From Bradyrhizobium algeriense (lineage in GTDB: Bacteria > Pseudomonadota > Alphaproteobacteria > Rhizobiales > Xanthobacteraceae): 64,000 nt of DNA. Location of the stretch: NCBI RefSeq assembly GCF_003062295.1, contig NZ_PYCN01000002.1, positions 680,136-744,135 on the forward strand, written 5' to 3'. Of this stretch, positions 42,330-50,986 are shown in pieces. Position 1 is the stretch's first letter, and each line of letters opens with the position of its first letter. Under the pieces are notes generated by a model that worked only from the letters and a program-made list of their open reading frames with translations, did not search any database and was not told where the DNA came from. Position numbers and translations under genes: made by a program.

Positions 42330-44171
42330 CTATGATAAGGCTAACGGCAGAGACAAACGAAACACCGCGCCACCTTCCTTCTGATTTTCCGCCCAGATCC
42401 GCCCGTTATGCGCCTGTACGATGGTGCGCGAGATCGACAGGCCAATTCCCATTCCTTGCTGCTTGGTGGTGAAGAATGGATCAAAGACCTCGTTCAACTT
42501 CTCGGTCGGAATCCCGGGACCGGAATCCGAAATCGAAACAACTGCGGACGACCCACCGTTCATCTCGGTCCGCCCAATCACGGTCCGCCCATTTGGTATC
42601 GCAGCCATCGCATCCATGCTGTTCACAACCAGGTTCATGATGACCTGCTGAAGCTGAACCTGATCGCCCTTCACCTGAAGCGGCTCTCTCGAGGGCTCGA
42701 AATACAGCGCAACTTTTCGCACCGATGCCTGAACCGACAGGAAATCGAATACCTTGCGCACGGTATCGTTGAGGTCGACAGCCTTGTCCTCGAACGGCGT
42801 CCTTCTCAAGAAGCTGCGCATGCGATGAATGACCTCGCTGGCGCGAATATCATCCCGCCTGATGTCGGCAAGGATTTCCTTGACCTCGCTTAAGTTCGGC
42901 GCCGGAGAACTCAATATCAGTTCTGCCGTCTCGGCATTGGTCAAAATTGTACCGAGGGGCTGATTCAGCTCGTGCGCGATCGTGGAAGTCAGCTCCCCGG
43001 CTGTCGCCTGACGATTCGCGTGGGCCAGCTCGGCCAGGCGATTCCGGGATTCGCGTTCAGCAATGGCTCGCCCATGCCGCTCGTGCAGCAAAATCGAAAT
43101 CAGCCCGGCCTGTATCAACAGCGCAGCCGCAACAGAAAGGGACTGCCAGCGATACTTCTCCCACACATTTGGCTCGCGAAAACGAATTTCGCTTCCGGGA
43201 GGCAAATCAGACCCGCTGACCCCCCATCGCTGCATCTGCAGCCAATTGAAGATCGGCTTCACCGCTTGCGACATCGTTACAGGAATACTCGACGCCGGTT
43301 CTCCGTGCAAAATCCGCGACGCCAGCTTTGCGGCGTCAGCGCCAACCAGACCGGGAACGACGACAGAGCCCCCGATGCTGCCCAGTGCAACAAGCGGTTC
43401 CGCCGCAACGATAATTGGCCGATTCGCCTTCTCCGCAACCAGCTCAAACGCTTTGGCAGGCGAATAGTAGGTACCCTCACCATCGGAATACATTGCGGAA
43501 TAGATGATGGCGCTGCGCGCGGGGAGCGCTTCGACCCTCCTGCGCACTTCCGCCATCGTCGCGCCCACGAGATCAATGACATTCAATCCAGCGGTGGCCT
43601 TGGGTATCTCAAGGCCCCAGCTCCCGAATATGTTCTGGCGGTCCCAATGATCGCCAACGAAGACGACGGTTTCGAGATCAGGCACCACCGCTCGCGCGAC
43701 CCCGATTGAATCGGCGAGTCGTGTCTTGAGAGTGCTGCCCGTTATATCGTTCGGTAATTTCAGCCGGGCGTAGTCGATCTCATCGACCATCCCAAACACG
43801 ACAGGAATTCCCGGCCATAATTCATCCCTCCAGCGCTGCACAAGCTCCAGGGCCCCGGCGCCCATCGTGACGATAACGCCGATATCCTTGTCTCGATATT
43901 TCTCGCTGAAGTGACGGCGCAGACTTTCGTCGTAGGCATCGCCATCAAAACGGCTGAGATCGAGACTTTCGGAGAACAGCGTGGTGTGAGCGCTGGCACC
44001 GCCGTCGATCCCGGCGCGGAGCCCGGAGAATACCTGAAGGAAAAACGGCCCCGTAGATTGGGATTGGTCCAGAACAAGTATCGATCGCGAACGCAACTCC
44101 TGCGCCGTCACCGGGAGAGGGGTGAGGACGACAGCTACGCTCATCAACAACGCACTGATCCAGTCGCCCAT
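42330..44171 (-). CDS. Sensor histidine kinase with ABC-type substrate-binding input domain
   Basis: The 613-residue protein starts with a signal-like segment (MGDWISALLMSVAVVLTPLP). A large periplasmic domain (about 25-325) resembles ABC-transporter substrate-binding proteins of the tryptophan/purine BMP-like class (RSILVLDQSQSTGPFFLQVF, IPVVFGMVD, NRPIIVAAEPLV). A membrane segment near 350 follows. The DctB/FixL-type kinase has STIAHELNQPLGTILTNAE, an N-box VMNLVVNSMDAM and G-boxes SDSGPGIPTE and GMGIGLSISR. There is no PAS-haem domain, so it is not FixL. The upstream open frame begins with TTG at 44228; ATG at 44171 is preferred. Confidence 0.88.
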   Translation of the reverse strand: MGDWISALLMSVAVVLTPLPVTAQELRSRSILVLDQSQSTGPFFLQVFSGLRAGIDGGASAHTTLFSESLDLSRFDGDAYDESLRRHFSEKYRDKDIGVIVTMGAGALELVQRWRDELWPGIPVVFGMVDEIDYARLKLPNDITGSTLKTRLADSIGVARAVVPDLETVVFVGDHWDRQNIFGSWGLEIPKATAGLNVIDLVGATMAEVRRRVEALPARSAIIYSAMYSDGEGTYYSPAKAFELVAEKANRPIIVAAEPLVALGSIGGSVVVPGLVGADAAKLASRILHGEPASSIPVTMSQAVKPIFNWLQMQRWGVSGSDLPPGSEIRFREPNVWEKYRWQSLSVAAALLIQAGLISILLHERHGRAIAERESRNRLAELAHANRQATAGELTSTIAHELNQPLGTILTNAETAELILSSPAPNLSEVKEILADIRRDDIRASEVIHRMRSFLRRTPFEDKAVDLNDTVRKVFDFLSVQASVRKVALYFEPSREPLQVKGDQVQLQQVIMNLVVNSMDAMAAIPNGRTVIGRTEMNGGSSAVVSISDSGPGIPTEKLNEVFDPFFTTKQQGMGIGLSISRTIVQAHNGRIWAENQKEGGAVFRLSLPLALS

Positions 44172-44305
44172 GGCATCAGAACCGAGGTTAGGCGATGAAG
44201 ATTTTCCCCACCATCGCCAATGAAACAAAAAATTGAGACGTTGGCCGGGACAGCTGGTACGTCCTATAAAAATTTCTTACTGTTCTACTGTAATATTGGC
44301 CTTCC

Positions 44306-44331
44306 GGTCATTGTCCCAGAGGCCAATGACC
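44306..44331. promoter_or_regulatory. Nested inverted repeats with ATTGTCCCA core upstream of CRP/FNR gene
   Basis: GGTCATTG (44306-44313) pairs with CAATGACC (44324-44331). An overlapping repeat pairs ATTGGCCT (44295-44302) with AGGCCAAT (44320-44327). The region lies 130-165 bases before the CRP/FNR start and between the divergent kinase and CRP/FNR genes. Confidence 0.6.
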
Positions 44332-44460
44332 CTCGATACAATAGCCTTCCCTGCACGCTCTGGTTTAACACAATTCCGGGAGCGGCCAGCCACGCATAGA
44401 CACTTGGCAACGCAGGCCCCTCCGGGATGCGAACAAATTGTCTCAAACAGGGAGAGATCC

Positions 44461-45132
44461 ATGTTTGTCAACGTCAATGCTCATCCCGGAAGCAGGCCGA
44501 GGACTCTGGGACAACTCGGCGAGCTTTCACGGGCAAGGGTAATCCTCAGCGAATTCAAGTACAACAAGGGCACAGAAATCTTTGGAGAGGCGGAACCTGC
44601 CGATTATATCTACCAGGTCGCAGACGGTGCGGTTCGCACCCACAAGCTTCTCTCCGACGGCCGCCGCCAGATCGGCGCGTTCCACCTCGCCGGCGACATT
44701 TTTGGGCTGGAGAACGGTTTAACCCATCGATTTACCGCGGAAGCGATCGTCGATACGACAGTACGGCTGATGAAACGATGCAGCCTGGAGCACGTTGCGG
44801 AAACAGACGCGATGGTGGCGCTCGATCTCCTGAATATGACCACGAGCAATCTCCGGCATGCAGAGGACCATATGCTGCTCTTGGGGCGCAAGACGTCGCT
44901 GGAACGCGTCGCCGCATTCCTGCGCGAGATGGACCTCCGCTTGACGGCCGCCGGCGTGATGGCCCTTCCCATGTCCCGTCGCGATATCGCCGACTATCTC
45001 GGCCTGACGCTCGAAACGGTGTCCCGGGCGCTGTCACATCTTCACGGCATGGGCATTCTCGGCTTTCTCGGCCAGACCCAGCGGCAAATCGTACTGCTGG
45101 ACCGGGGACGGCTGGCGGAGCTGGACCTATAG
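44461..45132 (+). CDS. CRP/FNR-family regulator (FixK-like)
   Basis: The 223-residue protein has a cyclic-nucleotide-binding-like barrel (about 25-130: GTEIFGEAEPADYIYQVADG, LAGDIFGLE) and a winged helix-turn-helix (MSRRDIADYLGLTLETVSRA). The recognition helix has the E-xx-S-R pattern that fits TTGAT-N4-ATCAA sites. It lacks the N-terminal Cys cluster of oxygen-sensing FNR, as FixK does; one Cys lies near MKRCSLEH. GGGAGAG precedes the ATG. It is a natural candidate for the FNR/FixK boxes found across 36.9-61 kb. Confidence 0.9.
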   Translation: MFVNVNAHPGSRPRTLGQLGELSRARVILSEFKYNKGTEIFGEAEPADYIYQVADGAVRTHKLLSDGRRQIGAFHLAGDIFGLENGLTHRFTAEAIVDTTVRLMKRCSLEHVAETDAMVALDLLNMTTSNLRHAEDHMLLLGRKTSLERVAAFLREMDLRLTAAGVMALPMSRRDIADYLGLTLETVSRALSHLHGMGILGFLGQTQRQIVLLDRGRLAELDL

Positions 45133-45145
45133 CGCGGAGCTGGAT

Positions 45146-45850
45146 CGCGACTTCGCTTCCGGGAAGCCCGCCGAACCATGCGCCAAAGTATCCGGCGTAG
45201 AGAGCGGGCGATTCGAGATTCATCGAATGTCCAATGCCCGGCACCGTGATTAGCCGGCAATCCGGCATGGCTGCTGCCATGGTCTTGAGATCGGCAGGAG
45301 CTATCCAGCCATCCTTCTCGCCCCACAGCACCAGGTGCGGATGCCAGATCTCCGCCATGCGCCGTTCCAGGTCACCGCTCTCCCGCTCCAGATTGAGGTT
45401 GAACGGCGTCCCGAGCCAGACGCCCTCGGACACACCGAATGTCTGCTCCAGGATGCGTTCGTAGAACGCCTGGATCTCAGCGAGGCCCTCGCGAAAGCGC
45501 GGCACGGTATTTGGCGCAAGGCTCTCGGGGACGAACAGCGAGGCCGCGGCGGTGGCCATGACCGCACGCGTCAGCTCCCGGCTCCTCATCATCTTGCGAA
45601 ACAGATCGGTCTACTCGGCATTGAAGGCCATGCCCAGCGGCGTAACCGGATCCAGCGCGAACACCCTGCCAAAGCGTTCGGGCTGCTTGAGCAACATGCG
45701 CGCGGCCTACTTGTTCAGGCCGGCGGTCGGCGTTGGCGCAACACCGACAGTGGTCTCGCTTGAAGGGCCATTGACCAGACGGTCGATGGCAACAGGCGAG
45801 TTGACTCCGACCTGCTGCCGCTTCGCAACGAAGTGAGCACGGCCATCGAG
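45146..45850 (-). pseudogene. Alpha/beta hydrolase with two internal stops
   Basis: The minus strand reads NSPVAIDRLVNGPSSETTVG, then APTPTAGLNK-stop-AARMLLKQPERFGRVFALDP, GMAFNAE-stop-TDLFRKMMRSREL. It continues open through the catalytic His region (ITVPGIGHSMNLESPAL). Both stops are TAG where sense codons (GAG and CAG) are expected. The 5' third and the nucleophile region are not recognisable. The natural C-terminal stop also seems lost, as the frame runs into the antisense of the CRP/FNR gene. Confidence 0.75.
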
Positions 45851-45969
45851 AGCCGCCACGAGCGGTACGCAAGCTATGGGACGATATGCTGTCCTCGATT
45901 AGCATAGAACGCCGCAAGGACCGATAGACGGCGATCCCGGCAATGGCATCGATTCCAGAAGCGGAAGCC

Positions 45970-45983
45970 TTGATACAGATCAA
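45970..45983. promoter_or_regulatory. FNR/FixK-type box TTGAT-ACAG-ATCAA
   Basis: A perfect match lies 68-81 bases before the ATG of the CoA-transferase subunit A gene. Confidence 0.75.
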
Positions 45984-46050
45984 AGCTTCATGCCGGCTTC
46001 GTTCCACCTTCGGGCACGCGCCTGCAAGCGCAAGCGATTCGGAGTCTCCG

Positions 46051-46698
46051 ATGAAAGCCGTCTCCGTGGAAGAAGCGGTCGCCAGGATCCCCAACGGCTC
46101 AACCGTGATGGTCGGTGGGTTCATGGGGGTCGGAACGCCGGAGCGTCTGCTGGACGAACTGGTCAGGCAAAGGAAATCCGAACTCTCCATCATCAGCAAT
46201 GACGCCGCGTTCCCCGGCAAGGGCGTCGGGAAACTGTTCGATGCGGCGCTGGTCTCGACGCTGACCACAAGCCACATTGGGCTCAATCCGAACGTACAAA
46301 AGCAGATGATGGCCAACCAGGTCGCCGTCAACCTGGTGCCTCAGGGCACCTTCGTCGAGCGCATTCGGGCCGGCGGCTGCGGCCTGGGAGGCGTGCTGAC
46401 GCCGACGGGCGTCGGCACCATGGTCGAGGAAGGCAAACGAAGGATCGAGGTCGACGGCAAGAGCTTCCTGCTCGAGACGGCGCTCCGCTCGGACTTTGCG
46501 CTGATCCATGCATTTCTGGCGGATTACCTTGGCAACCTCGCCTACGCGTTGACCGCACGGAACTTCAATCCTGTCATGGCAATGGCGGCCGATACCGTCA
46601 TCGTCACCGCGGAGAACATCGTTCCCGTCGGCGTCATCGCGCCCGACCATGTCGTAACGCCCGCGCCGCTCGTCGATTACCTGATCGCCAACGGGTGA
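46051..46698 (+). CDS. 3-oxoacid CoA-transferase subunit A (AtoD/ScoA-like)
   Basis: The 215-residue subunit has the family N-terminus MKAVSVEEAVARIPNGSTVM with VGGFMGVGTPERLLDELV, GCGLGGVLTPTGVGTMVEEG and DFALIHAFLADYLGNLAY. With subunit B it moves CoA between acyl-CoA and acetoacetate or a similar acid, in ketone-body or short-chain acid use. GGAG lies ten bases before the ATG. Subunit B follows after three bases. The upstream FNR/FixK box suggests low-oxygen expression. Confidence 0.92.
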   Translation: MKAVSVEEAVARIPNGSTVMVGGFMGVGTPERLLDELVRQRKSELSIISNDAAFPGKGVGKLFDAALVSTLTTSHIGLNPNVQKQMMANQVAVNLVPQGTFVERIRAGGCGLGGVLTPTGVGTMVEEGKRRIEVDGKSFLLETALRSDFALIHAFLADYLGNLAYALTARNFNPVMAMAADTVIVTAENIVPVGVIAPDHVVTPAPLVDYLIANG

Positions 46699-46701
46699 CC
46701 C

Positions 46702-47352
46702 ATGGATGCTCAATCGATCATCGCGCGACGGGTGGCACGCGAACTCCGAGCAGGTAACCTCGTCAATCTCGGCATCGGAATTCCGACACTGGTCGCAAAC
46801 TTCGTTCCGTCCGAACTCAAGGTATTTTTTCAGTCGGAAAACGGATTGATCGGCACAGGACCCATGCCGGAGCAAGGCATGGCTCACCCCCACCTTACCG
46901 ATGCCGGCGGACGGCCGATCACCGCCCTGCCCGGCGCCTGCGTCTTCGACAGCGCGATGTCGTTCGGATTGATCCGTGGTGGTCACGTGGATATAACGGT
47001 CCTCGGCGGCCTGCAGGTCGACGCCGAAGGACACCTCGCCAACTGGATGATCCCCGGCAAGATGGTGCCGGGGATGGGCGGCGCGATGGATCTGGTGACC
47101 GGGGCAAAGCGCGTCATCGTCGCCATGCAGCACGCCGCCAAAGGAAAATCGAAGATCGTGCAGAAATGCGCACTGCCGCTGACTTCTTCCCGGCCGGTCG
47201 ACCTGGTCGTCACCGATATGGCGGTGATCGGCTTCACTGCCGGACGGATAACGCTTCAGGAGACCGCGCCGGGCGTCACCATCGCCGAGGTCATGGCGGT
47301 AACGGAAGCGGACTTGTTCATCCCTGCCAACGTTCCCCAAATGAAAATCTGA
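46702..47352 (+). CDS. 3-oxoacid CoA-transferase subunit B (AtoA/ScoB-like)
   Basis: The 216-residue catalytic subunit contains the active-site Glu in the conserved SENGLIGTG motif, plus NLGIGIPTLVANFVP, the MSFGLIRGGHVDITVLGGLQ segment and GAMDLVTGAKRV. The Glu forms the covalent CoA thioester. The gene starts three bases after the subunit A stop. Substrate preference (acetoacetate, succinate or butyrate) cannot be told apart by eye. Confidence 0.92.
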   Translation: MDAQSIIARRVARELRAGNLVNLGIGIPTLVANFVPSELKVFFQSENGLIGTGPMPEQGMAHPHLTDAGGRPITALPGACVFDSAMSFGLIRGGHVDITVLGGLQVDAEGHLANWMIPGKMVPGMGGAMDLVTGAKRVIVAMQHAAKGKSKIVQKCALPLTSSRPVDLVVTDMAVIGFTAGRITLQETAPGVTIAEVMAVTEADLFIPANVPQMKI

Positions 47353-47381
47353 TCCGACAAGCTTAGGCACGAGGACCAGCA

Positions 47382-47840
47382 ATGCGCATCTTCAGCGACT
47401 TCAGCGAGTTCAAGGCGGCGGTCGGCACCGAGGTCGGAGCCAGCGAATGGATTGACGTAACCCAGGAACGCATCAATCTCTTTGCGCAGGCGACCTGCGA
47501 CGATCAATGGATCCATGTCGACCGGGAGCGGGCAAGTAAGGAGCTTCCGGGCGGCGTCACCATCGCCCACGGCCTGCTGTCGCTCAGCCTTGCCCCGATG
47601 TTCATTCGTTCCGTGATGGGGCTCAAAGGACTGCGCAACACGTTGAACTATGGCGCGGACCGGATCCGCTATCTCTCCCCTGTCCCGGCCGGCTCACGGA
47701 TCAGAGGCCGCACCAGCATCGCCGAAGTGGAAGACGTCCCGCCCGATGGCTTGAGGGTCAACTACCACATGGTGATCGAAATCGAAGGCGGCCAGCGTCC
47801 TGCGTGCGTCGCCGAGTTGATCGCGCTCCACCACCGCTGA
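47382..47840 (+). CDS. MaoC-like (R)-specific enoyl-CoA hydratase
   Basis: The 152-residue hot-dog-fold protein carries the hydratase-2 Asp/His motif (ATCDDQWIHVDRERA) and downstream GVTIAHGLLSLSLAP. Enzymes of this kind make (R)-3-hydroxyacyl-CoA, which can feed polyhydroxyalkanoate synthesis. GAGGA precedes the ATG. It lies 29 bases after the CoA-transferase, and together they could channel acetoacetyl/crotonyl-level intermediates. Confidence 0.88.
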   Translation: MRIFSDFSEFKAAVGTEVGASEWIDVTQERINLFAQATCDDQWIHVDRERASKELPGGVTIAHGLLSLSLAPMFIRSVMGLKGLRNTLNYGADRIRYLSPVPAGSRIRGRTSIAEVEDVPPDGLRVNYHMVIEIEGGQRPACVAELIALHHR

Positions 47841-47888
47841 ACGCGATGCCGGAGACGCTCCGGCTGGCAGATCCATCGGAATCATCGG

Positions 47889-48179
47889 ATGAAGAAGCAC
47901 ACTTGGTATGTGACCTTCGAACTCCCATGGCGAGGCACAGCGGTCCGCAGCCGGCGCTCCCGGTCGACCCAAACGTTTGAAACCGAAATGGAAGCGAGGA
48001 ATTTTGCACGTGCGAAATTCGACGAGGGATTGGTCGTGACCGCCGGAACAATCATTCCTCATTTGCCGAGACGCGCGATCCCATCGGGAAACATTCCGTC
48101 ATGGCTTGACGAAGGACAGCAACAAGACAGCGGCAACGCGGCGGAAAGCGCTGACCCGCAGTCTAGGAAGATCGAATAA
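47889..48179 (+). CDS. Small hypothetical protein, 96 aa
   Basis: It begins MKKHTWYVTFELPWRG and is basic in the first half (RSRRSRSTQTFETEMEARNF). The second half is less ordered (IPSGNIPSWLDEGQQQDSG). It lies 48 bases after the MaoC gene in the same direction and may be in that operon. No family recognised; the N-terminal half looks like a small beta-alpha fold. Confidence 0.6.
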   Translation: MKKHTWYVTFELPWRGTAVRSRRSRSTQTFETEMEARNFARAKFDEGLVVTAGTIIPHLPRRAIPSGNIPSWLDEGQQQDSGNAAESADPQSRKIE

Positions 48180-48412
48180 ACCGCAGCCTCAAAGTACGCG
48201 CGGAACTCTTGCGGCGCATAGCCGTGCCCGCCATATGCACGATAATCAACAAAGCAATATGAGTGCTCACCAATTGCTCTTGGGTGTTGCCATTTTGGCA
48301 CGAGCATTTTGTCTAAAGTACGTAGGATTCAGTTGCAAGTTGGAATCAATGCAACGCCTGCAACACCCGTTGGTGGGGACAATTTAAAGCCAACGGAAAT
48401 GGAGAGGAAAAA

Positions 48413-49174
48413 ATGAAAAGTTTTCTGCTGGCTACCGTTGGTCTTGTAGCATTGGTCGGCATCGCCGCCCCCGCATCCGCTGCGGACATGGCAGTCAAGG
48501 CACGGCCACCCGCGCCGGTCGTAGCTCCGATCTACGACTGGACCGGCTTCTACATCGGCGCCAACGGCGGCTGGGGTACGAGCCGCAAGTGCTGGGACTT
48601 CGTGACGCCGGCCGGCACGTTCGTCACGGCCGAGGGTTGCCATGACGCAGACGGCGGCACCGTCGGCGGTCAGCTCGGCTATCGCTGGCAGGCCGGCACC
48701 TGGGTGTTCGGCATTGAAGGCCAGGGCAACTGGGCCGACTTCCAGGGCAGCAATGAGAGCCTGTTTTTCCCCGGCCTCCGCAACGAATCGCGCATCGATG
48801 CGTTCGGCCTGATCACGGGCCAGGTCGGTTACGCCGCCAACAACGTTCTGTTCTACGTCAAGGGCGGTGCGGCCGTTACGGCGGATCGTTTCCGCGTCTT
48901 TGATATTCCCACGGGCCTCGTAGTAGCCACCACTGGCGACGACACCCGTTGGGGTGCCGTGGTCGGCGCGGGCATCGAATTCGGCTTCGCTCCCAACTGG
49001 TCGGTCGGCGTCGAGTACAATCACCTGTTCATGCAGGACCGCACCCACACCTTCGTCGACCCGACCGGCGCCTTCGTCGGCAACGACCGCATCACTCAGG
49101 ACGTCGATATCGTCACCGCTCGCATCAACTACCGCTTCGGCGGTTTCGGGGCGCCTGTCGCGGCTCGCTACTGA
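48413..49174 (+). CDS. Outer-membrane beta-barrel protein (Omp25/Omp31-like)
   Basis: The 253-residue protein has a signal peptide (MKSFLLATVGLVALVGIAAP, cleavage after ASA). The mature start AADMAVKARPPAPVVAPIYD WTGFYIGANGG is typical of rhizobial porin-like barrels. Alternating strands follow and the chain ends in aromatic VAARY. Codon use suggests high expression. GGAGAGGA precedes the ATG, and a strong terminator lies 34 bases after the stop. Confidence 0.9.
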   Translation: MKSFLLATVGLVALVGIAAPASAADMAVKARPPAPVVAPIYDWTGFYIGANGGWGTSRKCWDFVTPAGTFVTAEGCHDADGGTVGGQLGYRWQAGTWVFGIEGQGNWADFQGSNESLFFPGLRNESRIDAFGLITGQVGYAANNVLFYVKGGAAVTADRFRVFDIPTGLVVATTGDDTRWGAVVGAGIEFGFAPNWSVGVEYNHLFMQDRTHTFVDPTGAFVGNDRITQDVDIVTARINYRFGGFGAPVAARY

Positions 49175-49207
49175 TCAAGGGTTTGTCTCCAGCAAGTCGA
49201 GCCTTGG

Positions 49208-49233
49208 CCCCGGCACAGTGCCGGGGTTTTTTT
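49208..49233 (+). terminator. Rho-independent terminator after the outer-membrane protein
   Basis: CCCCGGC-ACAGT-GCCGGGG forms a seven-to-nine-pair stem followed by seven T residues. Position and orientation fit termination of the outer-membrane protein transcript. Confidence 0.92.
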
Positions 49234-49479
49234 GTGTGTGCCGAGTATGAACGACAGCTTGGAGGTGGAAGTCCTCTATCCAGCCTGACGACGGCGAAGG
49301 TTAGCGAAGCGCAAGGGCGTCATCGCGAGGTGGGGTCTGAAGACAGCGCGGAGCAAAACCGCGGTCCGATGGACAAGGCCCGCAGCTCTGACGAGACGCT
49401 TAGGCCGCTCTGCATCCCGAAGTGAAAAAAGGCGATTGCCGTTGTACAATTGGTTGGCGGCAGGATTGCCAGGATGCCA

Positions 49480-49914
49480 TCACCAGATGGTGTTGCCAAA
49501 CCAGCCGAACTGCGGCTGCCGCGCGACCAGGACCGGATGTGGCGTCACGTGCCGCTTCACGATTTTGCGTGGCCGTTGCGGCTTCAATTCTCGTCTTCCC
49601 GGGTTGGACAGCTCCAGCCGCTTCCCGTCGGATGGTTGCATCAACGCAAATGCTTCGCGTTCCCTCTCCTTTATGGAAACGCCGGAGGCCGTCGCAGGGC
49701 CCTCCACGATCGCGGTCGGTGCCGGAACGATCATCGGAAGGGTGGTATCGAAAACGATGCGCTCCGGCCATTTTCGATCGGAGTGAATGCGGATGACGGG
49801 CGAATTGGCGTGCGATCTCTCAATGACCGGAAGTCCGGTCAGGCATGCGTCCAGAAGGAACACCAGAGTGAGCAGTATTCCGCCGACATAAAGGAAATAT
49901 CGCGCCAGGGGCAT
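49480..49914 (-). CDS. Membrane-anchored hypothetical protein, 144 aa
   Basis: It has one N-terminal membrane helix (MPLARYFLYVGGILLTLVFL) followed by a periplasmic part with WPERIVFDTTLPMIV and a basic C-terminus (RRELKPQRPRKIVKRHVTPH). Proteins of this layout are common in Bradyrhizobium, without known function. GGAG lies nine bases before the ATG. Confidence 0.65.
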   Translation of the reverse strand: MPLARYFLYVGGILLTLVFLLDACLTGLPVIERSHANSPVIRIHSDRKWPERIVFDTTLPMIVPAPTAIVEGPATASGVSIKEREREAFALMQPSDGKRLELSNPGRRELKPQRPRKIVKRHVTPHPVLVARQPQFGWFGNTIW

Positions 49915-50051
49915 GCGCTACTCCGCCGCGGTGCCGCACCCGCTTCGAGGTCGAACCCGGGTACGGTCGTGTCTTGGCGAGAGCCGCCTTCACCTCGACG
50001 TCGAGCAATCCGAGACATCAACGAGGTGCTATGGCGGCAAGAAAGGTCCGG

Positions 50052-50291
50052 TCAGCGCCGACCGACGCGATCCACCGGGCCACCGCGGTTCGTGGGCGTG
50101 CCGACACGGCCGACGCCGGGCGCCGCCACCGCACGCGCGACCGGCCGCGGTCGCAGCACGACGCCTGCCCTTACGGTGCAGCCCACGGGATAGTCGACAT
50201 ATTGGCAGTACACGACGGCGCTCGCCGGTTCCGTCGTTACGGTCATGAAGCCGGCAATCAGCAGTGCCGATAACGCGATCGAGAGTTTCAT
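50052..50291 (-). CDS. Small exported protein, 79 aa
   Basis: It has a signal peptide (MKLSIALSALLIAGFMTVTT, cleavage near ASA-VV), then VYCQYVDYPVGCTVRAG with two Cys, followed by an Arg/Pro/Gly-rich tail. Related small proteins (one at 58699) are common in the genus. An FNR/FixK box lies about 122 bases upstream. Role unknown. Confidence 0.65.
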   Translation of the reverse strand: MKLSIALSALLIAGFMTVTTEPASAVVYCQYVDYPVGCTVRAGVVLRPRPVARAVAAPGVGRVGTPTNRGGPVDRVGRR

Positions 50292-50412
50292 GTTGTTCTC
50301 CCTTAAGTCAGAGGCTCCAGATGATCCAGGAACGCACGGCACCTTCGATGCAGCCCTCTCAAGGCCAATCCGGCGCGCCATTGGAAGGCTGACCACGGCC
50401 CCCTCTGCCGGC

Positions 50413-50426
50413 TTGATACAGATCAA
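50413..50426. promoter_or_regulatory. FNR/FixK-type box TTGAT-ACAG-ATCAA
   Basis: A perfect match sits between the end of the K+ channel gene (50451) and the start of the small exported protein (50291), about 122 bases upstream of the latter. Confidence 0.7.
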
Positions 50427-50450
50427 GGGCGCGAGTGCCATGCGTAGAGG

Positions 50451-50906
50451 CTACTTGGGCCATCCTCGCTTCGCTTGAGCTCCCTCCTCGCCGCTCGCCA
50501 GCAGCGTCGTGCGCAACACCTCAAAGATCACCGCCGTCGACCAGCCGAACAACAGGACCCCGTTCATCGCGGTCATCGGTCCAAGCAGAGACCAACGTTT
50601 GACCGGCGTCACGTCGCCGTAGCCGAGTGTCGTGTAATTCACAAAGGCGAAATACACGAGATCTGCGCCTTCCGGCGCGACGTCGACTGCCGCGTAAATC
50701 AATGACCAGACCAGTACCTCGGCGAGGTGCGCGATCATCAGGACCGTCACGGTGGCAATCATGATCGCGATCAATCGAAGCGTCTGATATGCCGTTGCCA
50801 GTTCATCCGCGCGGCGCGCCACCCTTATGACGGCCACCATCACCAGAGCATGGATGGCAATGTTGCAACCGCTTGCGGCGACGCCAACGAGAAACTGACG
50901 CAACAT
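50451..50906 (-). CDS. Two-helix potassium channel family protein
   Basis: The 151-residue membrane protein has four hydrophobic segments and a pore loop with the K+ selectivity filter TTLGYGD (in FAFVNYTTLGYGDVTPVKRW). The ATG at 50906 (MLRQFLVGVAASGCNI) is chosen because GGAGGGAAG lies just before it. It has no C-terminal regulatory domain. It lies 80 bases after fabI in the same direction and is probably the last gene of the DUF3141-pta-ackA-fabI operon. Confidence 0.85.
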   Translation of the reverse strand: MLRQFLVGVAASGCNIAIHALVMVAVIRVARRADELATAYQTLRLIAIMIATVTVLMIAHLAEVLVWSLIYAAVDVAPEGADLVYFAFVNYTTLGYGDVTPVKRWSLLGPMTAMNGVLLFGWSTAVIFEVLRTTLLASGEEGAQAKRGWPK

Positions 50907-50986
50907 CAACTTCCCTCCGGAGATGGAGCGCCCTGCCGGGACCGCAATCACGACGCCGGGAAATGTTTGCGCCATGACTCTGCGTC

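Noticed and set aside
44732..45592. 286-residue minus-strand frame overlapping the CRP/FNR gene
   Set aside because: Its first half is the end of the hydrolase pseudogene; the rest is antisense to the clear CRP/FNR coding sequence.
48295..48315. Possible sigma-54 promoter (TGGCACG-N4-TTTTG) before the outer-membrane protein gene
   Set aside because: The -12 element lacks the required GC, and the -24 match alone is not enough.
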